DNA from: Planctomycetota bacterium
GTDB taxonomy: Bacteria; Planctomycetota; Planctomycetia; Pirellulales; Lacipirellulaceae
Direction: 5' to 3'
Length of the DNA: 61,474 nt
Assembly: GCA_013286045.1 (NCBI GenBank)
Contig: JABDGM010000014.1
Coordinates: 1 to 61,474 of the forward strand
Positions 7,481-15,262 of the stretch are shown here, piece after piece. The notes under the pieces were generated by a model, which was given only the letters and a program-made list of their open reading frames with translations, searched no databases and was not told where the DNA came from. Made by a program: the position numbers and the translations under genes. Position 1 is the stretch's first letter. Each line of letters begins with the position of its first letter.

Positions 7481-8672
7481 GAAGTGTGTCGATGATCTCG
7501 GGCGTGTGGTGGTAACACAGGCTTAGACGGAGCAGCGATTCGCCTTCCGGAACAGTTGGGGGGCGAATCGCTGGAATGAAATAGCCGGCGTCGCGGAGTT
7601 TTGTTGCGAGGTCGAGCGTGCGCTTGGCGTCGCCAAGGATGAGGGGGATGATTTGGCTTTCGGAGTGGCCGGTGGTCCAACCTTGGGCGCGTAAACCCTC
7701 GCGGAGATCGGCGGCGCGCGCGAGCAATTCTTGGCGGCGGTGGGGTTCGGATTGGATGATATCGAGCGCGGCGATGGCGGCGGCGCTGGTGGCGGGGGGT
7801 TGCGCGGTGGAGAAGACGTAGGTGCGGGCGCGATTGGCGAGCCAATCGATGAGCGACTGCGAGCCACAGACGAAACCGCCGGCGCTGCCGAGGGCTTTGC
7901 TGAGGGTCCCGATGCGGATGGTGTGAGACGAAGCGGCGTGCGAACCCCCGGCAGAGCCGGGGGCTGCCGGCTTGTGAGTGGATTCGAGCTGATCGGTTAC
8001 GCCGCGGGCATTCGGGCCGAAGACGCCGGTGGCGTGGGCTTCGTCGAGGAGGAGCATGGCCTCGTAGTGAGCGGCGAGTTCGGTGAGGCGCGCGACGGGG
8101 GCGAGGTCGCCGTCCATGCTGAAGAGCGTGTCGGTGACGATTAGCCGTCGGCGGACGCCGGCGGATTGGCGGAGCATCGTTTCGAGCGCGTCGCAATCGC
8201 GGTGGGGATAGATGAATCGCGTGACGCGCGAGAGGCGGCAGCCGTCGATGAGGCTGGCGTGATTTTTGGCGTCGGCGAAGATGGCGTCGCCTTCTTCGAC
8301 GAGCGCGGGGATGATGCCGGCGTTGGCGGCGAAGCCTGAGGGGAACACGAGCGCGGCTTCGGTGCCTTCGAACTCGGCGAGGCGGCGTTCGAGCTTGGCG
8401 TGCGATAGACTACGGCCGCTAACGAGTGGGCTTGCGCCCCCGCCCCACCCTTCGCGCTCAGCGGCAGCGTGTGCGGCGGCAGCGAGGCGCTCGTCGGAGG
8501 CGAGGCCGAGGTAATCGTTCGAACCGAAATTGATGAGCTCGAGGCCGTCGATCGTGACGAGTGCGGATTGCGCGCTGGTACGAGTCGCGCTGTGGCGGCG
8601 AAGGTCTTGGCGCTCGAGGTCGGTGAGGGCGTCGTCGATCCAGGCGAGCGGGTTGGAGTTGTCCGTGGGCAT
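7446..8672 (-). CDS. bioF: 8-amino-7-oxononanoate synthase (or related alpha-oxoamine synthase)
   Basis: A 408-residue PLP enzyme that condenses pimeloyl-ACP/CoA with alanine in biotin synthesis. Seen are the glycine-rich GSNDYLGLA near the N-terminus, LLLDEAHATGVFG (Asp that contacts PLP nitrogen), and TLSKALGSAGG with the PLP lysine at about K259. The frame runs to a TTG at 8687, but the ATG at 8672 gives the proper family start. About 15 extra residues just before the PLP lysine strand (rich in Pro, Ala, Gly, Ser) come from a GC palindrome at 7945-7963 that looks inserted in frame. No other bio gene is nearby, so glycine C-acetyltransferase-like activity is a possible alternative. Confidence 0.85.
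   Translation of the reverse strand: MPTDNSNPLAWIDDALTDLERQDLRRHSATRTSAQSALVTIDGLELINFGSNDYLGLASDERLAAAAHAAAEREGWGGGASPLVSGRSLSHAKLERRLAEFEGTEAALVFPSGFAANAGIIPALVEEGDAIFADAKNHASLIDGCRLSRVTRFIYPHRDCDALETMLRQSAGVRRRLIVTDTLFSMDGDLAPVARLTELAAHYEAMLLLDEAHATGVFGPNARGVTDQLESTHKPAAPGSAGGSHAASSHTIRIGTLSKALGSAGGFVCGSQSLIDWLANRARTYVFSTAQPPATSAAAIAALDIIQSEPHRRQELLARAADLREGLRAQGWTTGHSESQIIPLILGDAKRTLDLATKLRDAGYFIPAIRPPTVPEGESLLRLSLCYHHTPEIIDTLLTRLARFAGRA
7945..7963. repeat. GC-rich palindrome inside bioF
   Basis: CCCCCGGC and GCCGGGGG are perfect 8-bp arms around AGA. The element lies inside the bioF reading frame and encodes part of a low-complexity stretch absent from typical family members. Similar CCCCCGGC palindromes are, to my knowledge, common between genes in planctomycete genomes, which would make this a REP-like insertion; that link is from memory. 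Confidence 0.6.
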
Positions 8673-8673
8673 C

Positions 8674-8690
8674 GAGCTAAACCGCAAGCG
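8674..8690. repeat. CCGCNNGCGG-TTTAGCTC element upstream of bioF
   Basis: The sequence gagctaaaccgcaagcg sits directly upstream of the bioF start codon. On the coding strand it reads CGCTTGCGGTTTAGCTC. It matches copies at 17505, 22844 and 25091 except for the two variable centre bases. Confidence 0.65.
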
Positions 8691-8798
8691 TTACTTGCAT
8701 GTGGGACGGTAAGGTATAGTTTGACATGGGGAACCGGGGCCGGAACAATGAGTTTGGTTTCTCCGTAAATAACTAGGGTTTCGGCCAAATTGGCGTGT

Positions 8799-8826
8799 GG
8801 AACTTTCTTTGGTTCGCGAGCGTCTC
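8799..8826 (+). promoter_or_regulatory. Predicted ECF-type autoregulatory promoter of the sigma factor gene
   Basis: GGAACT (8799-8804) and CGTCTC (8821-8826) are spaced by 16 nt. GGAAC near -35 and CGTC near -10 are the classic elements recognised by many RpoE-like ECF sigma factors. The site lies about 20 nt before the start codon of the ECF sigma gene itself, as expected for positive autoregulation. Confidence 0.6.
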
Positions 8827-8844
8827 AAATAGCGAGCGGAATGC

Positions 8845-9420
8845 GTGAGCGACGACGCCTCATTGATTGCGGCTAGTTTGGCTGGCGATAACGCCGCGTT
8901 TGGGAGATTGGTGTCGGCGTATCAGGATCGGCTTTTTAACTCGCTGCTGCGCGTGCTGGGCTCGCGCGAGGATGCCGCGGACATTGTGCAGGACGCCTTT
9001 GTGCAGGCGTACACGAAGCTCAACACGTTTCGCGGCGGGTCGGCCTTTTACACGTGGTTGTATCGCATCGCATTCAACCTAGCCATGAGCCACGCGCGGC
9101 GGGGGAAGAGGACGGCGTCGCTCGACGATCGCAAATCGCTCGTGGGAGACGAGCCGATGGACGGTAGGCCGACGGTCGACTCGGGCATGATGCAGCAGGA
9201 GCGGGCGGAGTTGGTGCATGCCGCGCTCGGCGAGCTAAGCTTGGAATATCGACAGATATTAGTGCTGCGCGAAATCGATGGCTGCAGCTACGACGAGATT
9301 GCGGAGATCTTGGATGTGCCGGTGGGGACCGTGCGGAGCCGATTGTTTCGAGCACGGATGGAGATGAAAGAATTGTTATCGCCACGATTGCACTTTGAAA
9401 GGATCGTGGACACGCGATGA
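8845..9420 (+). CDS. RNA polymerase ECF (RpoE-like) sigma factor
   Basis: A 191-residue group 4 sigma factor. Region 2 covers about residues 22-85 (YQDRLFNSLLRVLG, EDAADIVQDAFVQAY, FYTWLYRIAFNLA), and region 4 about residues 130-178 with the HTH (LREIDGCSYDEIAEILDVP, GTVRSRLFRAR). Regions 1 and 3 are absent, as usual for ECF factors. The GTG at 8845 fits the spacing to GCGGA and gives the normal N-terminus; the ATG 4 nt upstream is out of frame. Its stop overlaps the ATG of the anti-sigma gene (ATGA), so the pair is translationally coupled. A matching ECF promoter lies upstream. Confidence 0.93.
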   Translation: MSDDASLIAASLAGDNAAFGRLVSAYQDRLFNSLLRVLGSREDAADIVQDAFVQAYTKLNTFRGGSAFYTWLYRIAFNLAMSHARRGKRTASLDDRKSLVGDEPMDGRPTVDSGMMQQERAELVHAALGELSLEYRQILVLREIDGCSYDEIAEILDVPVGTVRSRLFRARMEMKELLSPRLHFERIVDTR

Positions 9421-11069
9421 GTGAACGAGAATTTCAACCTGAGCTCGATGATGAGTTGCTGAGCGCGTACTTGGACAACGAGCTTACGGTCGAGGAGCGC
9501 GCGGCGGTCGAGGCACGGCTGGCGAACGATCCGGATGCGCAGCATTTGTTGCACCAGTTGCGGTCGGTGTCGCAATCGGTCCAGATGTTGCCGCTTGAAG
9601 GCGTCGGGCGGGATTTGAGTGGCGAGATTCTGCGACGAGTTGAAGCGAAGAAACTCGGCAGTGGTGAGGCAAGTGGCGGTGACTCATCGGCTGTCGGAGG
9701 AGTGACGCCTCGCTTGCCAATTTTTGGTTCGCGACGGTCGTGGATTTGGGCAACGCTCGCGGTTGCGGCTGGGCTTATGATTATGGTGCTTGAGCGCGGC
9801 GATGAAAAAGGAAAGCAATTGCCCGCGGTGGCTCAAAATGAAAGCGCGAATGCTGATCGTTCGGCTGGCGCGAACGGCTCGCCAGAAAAGCGCGCGGAGA
9901 CAATTGTTAGTGCGCCGAGCCCGTCAGCCGTGGCGGAGGAAGACGGTGAAAAGGCGGCGTTGCGGAAGCTGTCGGTGGATTCGCCGAGCGGTAGCGTTGC
10001 GGGGAGCAGCGAGAGCGATCGGCTCGCGGTGAGTGCGCCGGAGGATGCGCGTAAGCCGACTACGAGTGCGGATGGTGAGCTGCGGCCTAGAATTGACACT
10101 TCATTGGACGTTAGCGGAGACAACAAATCGAAGTTAGTCGCGGGCGCTGAACCCCAAGCAATGCCGCGGCCTGCGTCTTTGCCCAACGAGGGTGCTGTCG
10201 CGCGTAGCGCCGCTGCAGGAGCACCGGCGGCTTCGACAAAACTTGGTGACGAGCAACAATCGACTGGGGACGCCAATGATTTGGTCGTTGTTCACGTGTC
10301 GGCGAAGCCGGCCGCCATTCGAGGCGGGGAGTTCGAGAAGTTGCTGGCTCGAAATGGCGTTGAGTTTGATGCGGATGCGAAAGCAGAGGATGGGATTGCG
10401 GGAGAATCTCTTAAGAAAACGCCGGCGAGTTCTGCGGAATCGTACGACAAGAGCCGGAACCTAAATGGCGCGAACAAATCGGTCGACATTGTGGTTGTCG
10501 ATGCACCGCGCGATGTTTTGGCGGCGTGCATGGCGGAACTCCAGCATGACGAGTCGAATTTCGCGAGCGTCGAAGTCGAACAACCGGCTGCGAACGACAG
10601 GGCCGCGACGGCGGCGGCTGGTATTACGAAGCAACTGGGAAGCGAATTGCGCCAGTACAATCGTGGGATGAATTCGTACCAGCAATCTGCTGGAGCACGA
10701 TTTTATGCAGGTGATTCGGCAAACAAGGACCAGGGACAGTTAAGCGACGAATCGAAGCGTTCGGCAAATGTGGGCGGCGGGCCGTCGCAGAATAATCAGC
10801 CGGTGCAGAATCAACGGGCGGCTCAAATGAACCGCGGCAGAGCGCTTCGCGTGCAGGCGGGGCGGGACGAGGACCAAGCGTCGCGTGCTGAGCAGCTTGG
10901 TCGGCGTGCGGGCGAATTTGGCGGTGGCGGTGGTGAATCAGAAGCGCTGCGACGGAATGTAGCTCAGCAGCAGAAGCCGCAGAATGAGAATTCGGAAGAA
11001 GTGCGGGTTTTGTTTATGTTGAGCCCGGAGGCGGTGTCCCCTGCCCCGTCTAAAAAGGCGGCGAACTGA
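9417..11069 (+). CDS. Membrane-anchored anti-sigma factor with a long low-complexity outer domain
   Basis: A 550-residue protein. Residues 5-60 form an anti-sigma domain-like helical segment (DDELLSAYLDNELTVEERAAVE, split here by its family pattern of acidic helices), but without the H-x3-C-x2-C zinc motif of ZAS proteins. One transmembrane helix follows at about 108-124 (WIWATLAVAAGLMIMVL). The remaining 420 residues are Ala/Ser/Gly/Asn/Gln rich, without cysteine clusters, probably largely disordered and outside the membrane; two stretches (around VVVHVSAKPAAIRGGEFEKLL and VDIVVVDAPRDVL) look more ordered. The gene overlaps the ECF sigma gene by ATGA, so it is the likely cognate inhibitor. 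What signal the outer domain senses is unknown. Confidence 0.8.
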   Translation: MSEREFQPELDDELLSAYLDNELTVEERAAVEARLANDPDAQHLLHQLRSVSQSVQMLPLEGVGRDLSGEILRRVEAKKLGSGEASGGDSSAVGGVTPRLPIFGSRRSWIWATLAVAAGLMIMVLERGDEKGKQLPAVAQNESANADRSAGANGSPEKRAETIVSAPSPSAVAEEDGEKAALRKLSVDSPSGSVAGSSESDRLAVSAPEDARKPTTSADGELRPRIDTSLDVSGDNKSKLVAGAEPQAMPRPASLPNEGAVARSAAAGAPAASTKLGDEQQSTGDANDLVVVHVSAKPAAIRGGEFEKLLARNGVEFDADAKAEDGIAGESLKKTPASSAESYDKSRNLNGANKSVDIVVVDAPRDVLAACMAELQHDESNFASVEVEQPAANDRAATAAAGITKQLGSELRQYNRGMNSYQQSAGARFYAGDSANKDQGQLSDESKRSANVGGGPSQNNQPVQNQRAAQMNRGRALRVQAGRDEDQASRAEQLGRRAGEFGGGGGESEALRRNVAQQQKPQNENSEEVRVLFMLSPEAVSPAPSKKAAN

Positions 11070-11087
11070 CGCGCCAGGTCGAAGATT

Positions 11088-11312
11088 ATGAGCGACGTTA
11101 CGATTCGATTACGTGCCAACGGGCCGCTGGTGATTGAAGGCCCCTTCAAGTTGATCGACTCGCGCGGGGCGGAGTTTGAGATTCCGACGAACAAGCCGGC
11201 TGTGGCGCTGTGCCGGTGTGGGCAATCGGCGAAGCGGCCGTTTTGCGATGGGTCGCACAAGAGCTGCGGCTTTGTTTCTGATGAGGCGCCGACGCCGCCA
11301 GCCGCGGGTTGA
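11088..11312 (+). CDS. CDGSH-type iron-sulfur protein
   Basis: A 74-residue protein containing one complete CDGSH motif: C42-x-C44, then PFCDGSH with C53 and H57. These 3 Cys plus 1 His ligands bind a [2Fe-2S] cluster in mitoNEET-type proteins. There is no membrane anchor, so it should be cytoplasmic. It begins 18 nt after the anti-sigma gene, on the same strand, and may be cotranscribed with the sigma/anti-sigma pair, hinting at a redox-related regulon. It is convergent with the next gene. Family certain; role inferred. Confidence 0.9.
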   Translation: MSDVTIRLRANGPLVIEGPFKLIDSRGAEFEIPTNKPAVALCRCGQSAKRPFCDGSHKSCGFVSDEAPTPPAAG

Positions 11313-11322
11313 GAGCGCAGCA

Positions 11323-12039
11323 TTACCATACGAACGGCACCAGTCGGTAGCGCACTTTTTGAGCGTACTTTTGATAGCCGGGTAGCGAGCGATTTAGGAA
11401 GCGCTCTTCGAAGATGATTCGCACGCCAAGGATGGCGAGCGGGACGAGAGAAATGATGGCAGCAGCGTACGATTCGAGCCACAGAGCAAGGCCGATGTTG
11501 TAGAGGCCGATGCCGGCGTACATCGGGTGGCGGACGATTGCGTAGACGCCGGTATCGACGACATGGTGGTCGCGTTCGGCTTGGTGGCGGACGACTGGGG
11601 CCGCAAAATCGTTTTCTTTGAACACCAGGGAAATGATGACCCAACCCATGATCACGAGAACCATGCCAAGTGATGACACGAGGATGTTCGGCGTAGGCAA
11701 GATATGCAGGTGGAAGACGTCGATGGGGATGAACGCGATTGAACCGAGATAGGCGACCAAGAAAGAGATAACGATGATGCGGTCGGACCGCGGCTGACCT
11801 TTTTGGACCATGCCTTTGAGACGTTCGCGGAGAAGTTCGGGCCGCGTCTGCATCACGGTCAGCATTGTGACGACGGTAGAAACGATAATTACGACGAGCA
11901 CGACCCAGGCGCGCCACCAGTGAATGGTGCCGGCTGGCAGCAGGAGCAGGCCGCCGAAGACCGCCAGGTTCCAAACGATGCTCAGGGTGAGGCGGCGAAG
12001 GAACATGGGAGCGTAACGAGGCTGGGGGAGACTACTCAC
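11323..12039 (-). CDS. Isoprenylcysteine carboxyl methyltransferase family membrane protein
   Basis: A 238-residue integral membrane protein with about five hydrophobic segments. The C-terminal block DTGVYAIVRHPMYAGIGLYNIG, followed by EERFLNRSLPGYQKYAQKVRYR, is the conserved SAM-binding region of ICMT/phospholipid methyltransferase-like proteins (the RHPMY motif and the EE...Y..Y pattern). Bacterial members methylate varied substrates, and some methylate thiols (MddA). Two starts are possible: GTG at 12039 and ATG at 12006; the first is listed because a good promoter at 12063-12091 would still precede it, but neither has a clear ribosome-binding site. Substrate unknown. Confidence 0.8.
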   Translation of the reverse strand: MSSLPQPRYAPMFLRRLTLSIVWNLAVFGGLLLLPAGTIHWWRAWVVLVVIIVSTVVTMLTVMQTRPELLRERLKGMVQKGQPRSDRIIVISFLVAYLGSIAFIPIDVFHLHILPTPNILVSSLGMVLVIMGWVIISLVFKENDFAAPVVRHQAERDHHVVDTGVYAIVRHPMYAGIGLYNIGLALWLESYAAAIISLVPLAILGVRIIFEERFLNRSLPGYQKYAQKVRYRLVPFVW

Positions 12040-12062
12040 CGGCGTCTAAGCGCGGAGCGGCA

Positions 12063-12091
12063 ATTCTATCGAGGCGGCATAGGCGTCACAA
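12063..12091 (-). promoter_or_regulatory. Predicted sigma-70 promoter of the methyltransferase-like gene
   Basis: On the minus strand, -35 TTGTGA (12086-12091) and -10 TAGAAT (12063-12068) are spaced by 17 nt. The start of transcription would be near 12057, leaving 18 nt to the GTG or 51 nt to the ATG. Confidence 0.5.
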
Positions 12092-12180
12092 CGCTCTCTA
12101 TAAAAAGGGACTCTCAGTACGTGAATAGATGCGGCTGTAACGAGCATACGCAGAATGCGACGCGCGAGGGCGGGGCGCGC

Positions 12181-12204
12181 GCGGCTCCAGCCGCACCGTT
12201 TTTT
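12181..12204 (+). terminator. Weak terminator-like hairpin
   Basis: GCGGCT and AGCCGC form a short stem and a run of six T follows at 12199-12204. No plus-strand gene ends just upstream, so it may be chance, a leader attenuator for the small gene at 12296, or a stop for background transcription. Confidence 0.25.
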
Positions 12205-12295
12205 GGACGATATTGGCGAATGATAGCACCGCCGTCCTGACCTCCGTGCTGCGCGCGGTTCGCGCTGGGTCGCCAGGACATCCGAGGACATCGTT

Positions 12296-12520
12296 ATGTG
12301 GCGTTCATTTTTCCTGGCTGTTGGAGCTTACTGCGTTTTGCTGGGTGTCGAGGCCCTCGTGTTGGAAAAGGCGGTGTTGAAAGCGAATCCGAGCCAGTTT
12401 TCTATGTCGGCGCATGAGATCGTGCCGCCGGATTGGGCGCCATGGAGTCTGCTTGGCACGGGCGCGGTAGTTTTGCTGTATTCCTTCACCGTGCCACAGC
12501 GTGTTGGCAGCGGCGGCTGA
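12296..12520 (+). CDS. Small membrane protein, unknown function
   Basis: A 74-residue protein with two hydrophobic segments: about residues 3-20 (SFFLAVGAYCVLLGVEAL) and 50-66 (WSLLGTGAVVLLYSF). GAGGA lies 7 nt before the ATG, a strong ribosome-binding site that supports real translation. The loop between the helices contains PPDWAPW. No family was recognised. It precedes ilvB on the same strand, but ilvB has its own promoter, so they are probably independent. Confidence 0.65.
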   Translation: MWRSFFLAVGAYCVLLGVEALVLEKAVLKANPSQFSMSAHEIVPPDWAPWSLLGTGAVVLLYSFTVPQRVGSGG

Positions 12521-12628
12521 TCGTCGCGGCATGATTTGGCGTCTTCTGCAGCGGTTTTTTTCGCCGTTTGAGCGGCGCCACGCGCGTATTTTGTGCTCTT
12601 CGCGTGGCTTACGACGGCCGAACGTTTA

Positions 12629-12657
12629 TTGAGTTTTGGCCTCCAACCGCTTATCAT
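12629..12657 (+). promoter_or_regulatory. Predicted sigma-70 promoter of ilvB
   Basis: TTGAGT (12629-12634) and TATCAT (12652-12657) are spaced by 17 nt. The transcript would start near 12664, giving a leader of about 100 nt before the GTG start. No branched-chain leader peptide or attenuator was seen in that leader. Confidence 0.6.
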
Positions 12658-12762
12658 GGATAGGGTTACGGCACGGCGGGTTGCGAACCTGCGCAGGGCG
12701 CCCGGTGTCTCTGCCTGCTCGAGCCGACAACTGTCCGTTTCCCTGTATTTGAGGAATTTGCC

Positions 12763-14532
12763 GTGGCTACCGTTACCAAGCCCAAGACCAAGAACGAGCT
12801 CATCAGTGGGGCGGATATCTTGGTTCAATCGCTGATCAATCACGGCGTGGACACAATTTTCGCTTACCCGGGCGGGGCGAGCATGCCGCTGCATCAGGCG
12901 CTGACCCGATTTTCGGACCAGTTGCGGACTGTTTTGCCGCGGCATGAACAAGGTGGGGCGTTTGCGGCACAGGGCGTGGCCCGCAGCACCGGCAAAGTCG
13001 GTGTGTGCATGGGGACGAGCGGTCCGGGGGCGACGAACCTGGTGACTGCGATCGCGGATGCCAAGTTGGATAGCATTCCGCTCGTGGCGATTACGGGGCA
13101 AGTGCCTTCGAAGATGATCGGCAACGACGCGTTTCAGGAAACGCCGATCGTCGAGGTTTGCCGCGGAATTACGAAGCATCATTACCTAGTGACGGATGTG
13201 AACGATGTTGCCCGGGTGGTGAAGGAGGCGTTCATCATCGCTTCGACGGGGCGGCCGGGGCCGGTGTTGATCGATGTGCCGAAGGACATTCAGCAGGCGA
13301 AGTGTGTGCCGAACTACGAAGTGGCGACCGACCTGCCCGGCTTCAAGACCGAGAATCCGAAGGCGAAGCCGGAACAGATCCGGCAGATTGCGGCAGCGAT
13401 CAAATTGGCGAAGCGACCGGTGATTTACGCGGGTGGCGGGATTATCAGCGGCGAGGCGAGCGATGAGCTCCGAACGCTGGCCAAGAAGACTGGGATCCCG
13501 GTGACGATGACGGTGATGGGGCTCGGCGCGTTCCCGAGCGAAAGCGATCAATCGCTCGACATGCTCGGCATGCACGGTTCGGTGTACTCGAATTATGCGG
13601 TGGAACAGGCCGATTTGCTGATCGCGCTCGGCGTTCGGTTCGATGACCGCGTGACGGGCAAGGTCGAGGAATTCTGTAAGCACGGCAAGATCGTGCATGT
13701 GGATATCGATGCAGCGGAGCTCAACAAGAACAAGCCGGCACATATTCCGGTGTGCAGCGATGTGAAGTTTGCGCTCGCCGAACTGAACAAAATTGTGGAA
13801 GCGCCGGAGGATATTTCGGCGTGGGTTGCCCAGTGCAAAAAATGGAAGAAGGACGAGCCGTTCCACTACAACCAAGAGTTCCCCGGGATTACGCAGCAGC
13901 ACGCCATCAGCGAGCTGTGGAAACTCACGCATGATCGCGATCCGGTGATTGCGGTGGGCGTGGGGCAGCACCAAATGTGGGCGGCCCAGTTCTACAAGCT
14001 TTCGAACCCGCGGACTTGGCTGTGCAGTAGCGGCCTCGGCACGATGGGTTTCGGTTTGCCCGCGGCAATGGGCGCTCAGAGCCAGTTCCCTGATCGGCTC
14101 GTGATCGATATTGATGGCGACGGCAGCTTTCAGATGAACATTCAGGAGCTCGCCACTTGCTACTGCGAGAATCTGCCGGTGAAAGTGCTGCTGCTTAACA
14201 ATCAGCACTTGGGCATGGTGGTGCAGTGGGAAGATCGGTTCATGCAAGGTAACCGGGCGCACACATACTTGGGCCCGATCCATCACCCCGAGGCTCGCGG
14301 CCAAGGGGACGGCATTGGCCCCAGCGAGCGATATCCGAATTTCGTGCAGATCGCGAAGGGGTATGGCTGCGGCGCGGCGTACGTGAAGAAAAAGGCGGAT
14401 CTAGTACCGGCATTGGAAGAAATGATTAATTCCAAAGGGCCGTACGTTCTGGATGTCGAAGTGCCCTATCAAGAGCACGTGCTGCCGATGATCCCGGCCG
14501 GACATACCGTGCGGGATATGATCAAAGAGTAA
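12763..14532 (+). CDS. ilvB: Acetolactate synthase, large (catalytic) subunit
   Basis: A 589-residue ThDP enzyme for the first shared step of valine, leucine and isoleucine synthesis: pyruvate plus pyruvate or 2-oxobutyrate gives acetohydroxy acids. Visible are the catalytic Glu region ([14 protein letters not shown]), the FAD-binding middle domain, and the ThDP motif that starts [14 protein letters not shown] and ends in [11 protein letters not shown]. Length fits the family (about 560-600). The GTG start has GAGGA 8 nt upstream. The small subunit ilvH (ilvN) and ilvC are not adjacent, unlike in many bacteria. An aminotransferase that could finish the pathway lies 11 kb upstream. Confidence 0.95.
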   Translation: MATVTKPKTKNELISGADILVQSLINHGVDTIFAYPGGASMPLHQALTRFSDQLRTVLPRHEQGGAFAAQGVARSTGKVGVCMGTSGPGATNLVTAIADAKLDSIPLVAITGQVPSKMIGNDAFQETPIVEVCRGITKHHYLVTDVNDVARVVKEAFIIASTGRPGPVLIDVPKDIQQAKCVPNYEVATDLPGFKTENPKAKPEQIRQIAAAIKLAKRPVIYAGGGIISGEASDELRTLAKKTGIPVTMTVMGLGAFPSESDQSLDMLGMHGSVYSNYAVEQADLLIALGVRFDDRVTGKVEEFCKHGKIVHVDIDAAELNKNKPAHIPVCSDVKFALAELNKIVEAPEDISAWVAQCKKWKKDEPFHYNQEFPGITQQHAISELWKLTHDRDPVIAVGVGQHQMWAAQFYKLSNPRTWLCSSGLGTMGFGLPAAMGAQSQFPDRLVIDIDGDGSFQMNIQELATCYCENLPVKVLLLNNQHLGMVVQWEDRFMQGNRAHTYLGPIHHPEARGQGDGIGPSERYPNFVQIAKGYGCGAAYVKKKADLVPALEEMINSKGPYVLDVEVPYQEHVLPMIPAGHTVRDMIKE

Positions 14533-14573
14533 TCTGCCTCTTGCGTTTGTCTTCCGCGGACTGTCTCCGCGCA

Positions 14574-15029
14574 CTATTTGGCTTCTAATCCGTGCGCGCG
14601 GCGCATCAACTCATCGGCGATTGGGTTCTTGCTAAATCGCCACAAGCGGACCAACGGCGAGAAAGTAATCTCGTGGCCGAATTTGGACGGCTCGCGTAAG
14701 GTCAGCGTGATTCGCTCGGGATTTGTCATCAAGGTGGCGCTGACATTTAAGATGTTGGTCACCGGAAACCGATCTTCAGCGTCTGAATTGCGAACGATAA
14801 GTGTGTCTCCATCGAGATAAACTTCGTCCATCAAATCGAAGATCAACCATTTCATAATTCCGTATCCGAAGAGCATCATCACGAGCGGCAAGATCGCGAG
14901 GAAGATTGGGCCGTTATTGTCGAAAAACTCTGTCAGCCCAAATATCTCAAAGACGGTCAGGAAACCGAACCACAGGACGGGGAAAACTCGCTTATTGATA
15001 AACGTCAGGGACGAAGAAAGTTTTCGCAT
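14574..15029 (-). CDS. Small membrane protein, unknown function
   Basis: A 151-residue protein with two adjacent hydrophobic helices (about residues 15-35 and 42-62) followed by a soluble C-terminal part of beta strands (GDTLIVRNSDAEDRFPV, ERITLTLREPSKFG). The layout of two helices plus a small beta domain resembles PH-like or YcxB-like membrane proteins, but no family is recognised with confidence. The ATG at 15029 has GGAAGG about 6 nt upstream; the frame extends further to 15098 without support. It is convergent with ilvB and divergent from the next gene. Confidence 0.6.
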   Translation of the reverse strand: MRKLSSSLTFINKRVFPVLWFGFLTVFEIFGLTEFFDNNGPIFLAILPLVMMLFGYGIMKWLIFDLMDEVYLDGDTLIVRNSDAEDRFPVTNILNVSATLMTNPERITLTLREPSKFGHEITFSPLVRLWRFSKNPIADELMRRAHGLEAK

Positions 15030-15262
15030 TGCGTGCCTTCCGCTGAGGGGCAACCGTTTGTACCGTATTTGACGGCAAATTGGCGGGTAAACCAACACGA
15101 TATTCGCGCAGATCGATCAGGTTGAACATTTGGTGGCGCATCTCAAGGGCTCTTTTCGCTACGTCCGATGAGAACTTCTGCCTACTGCGAAAAGTAGGCG
15201 GGCGATGCGGATCGCATCGATTGTTCGAGTTGAGAGCGGGTTCTGCCCGTAGGAGCAGCAGC

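Noticed and set aside
10964-11974. A 336-codon minus-strand open frame over the anti-sigma, CDGSH and methyltransferase-like genes
   Set aside because: Crosses three supported genes in other frames and has no conserved motif.
13186-14304. A 372-codon minus-strand open frame
   Set aside because: Antisense to ilvB, with shadow-type composition.
14556-14573. Terminator after ilvB
   Set aside because: CGCGGA/TCCGCG can form a short stem but no T run follows in either direction.
15080-15262. Longer N-terminus for the SpoIIE-like protein
   Set aside because: The extra codons have no ribosome-binding site and odd composition; the GTG at 15263 has AGGAG at good spacing.
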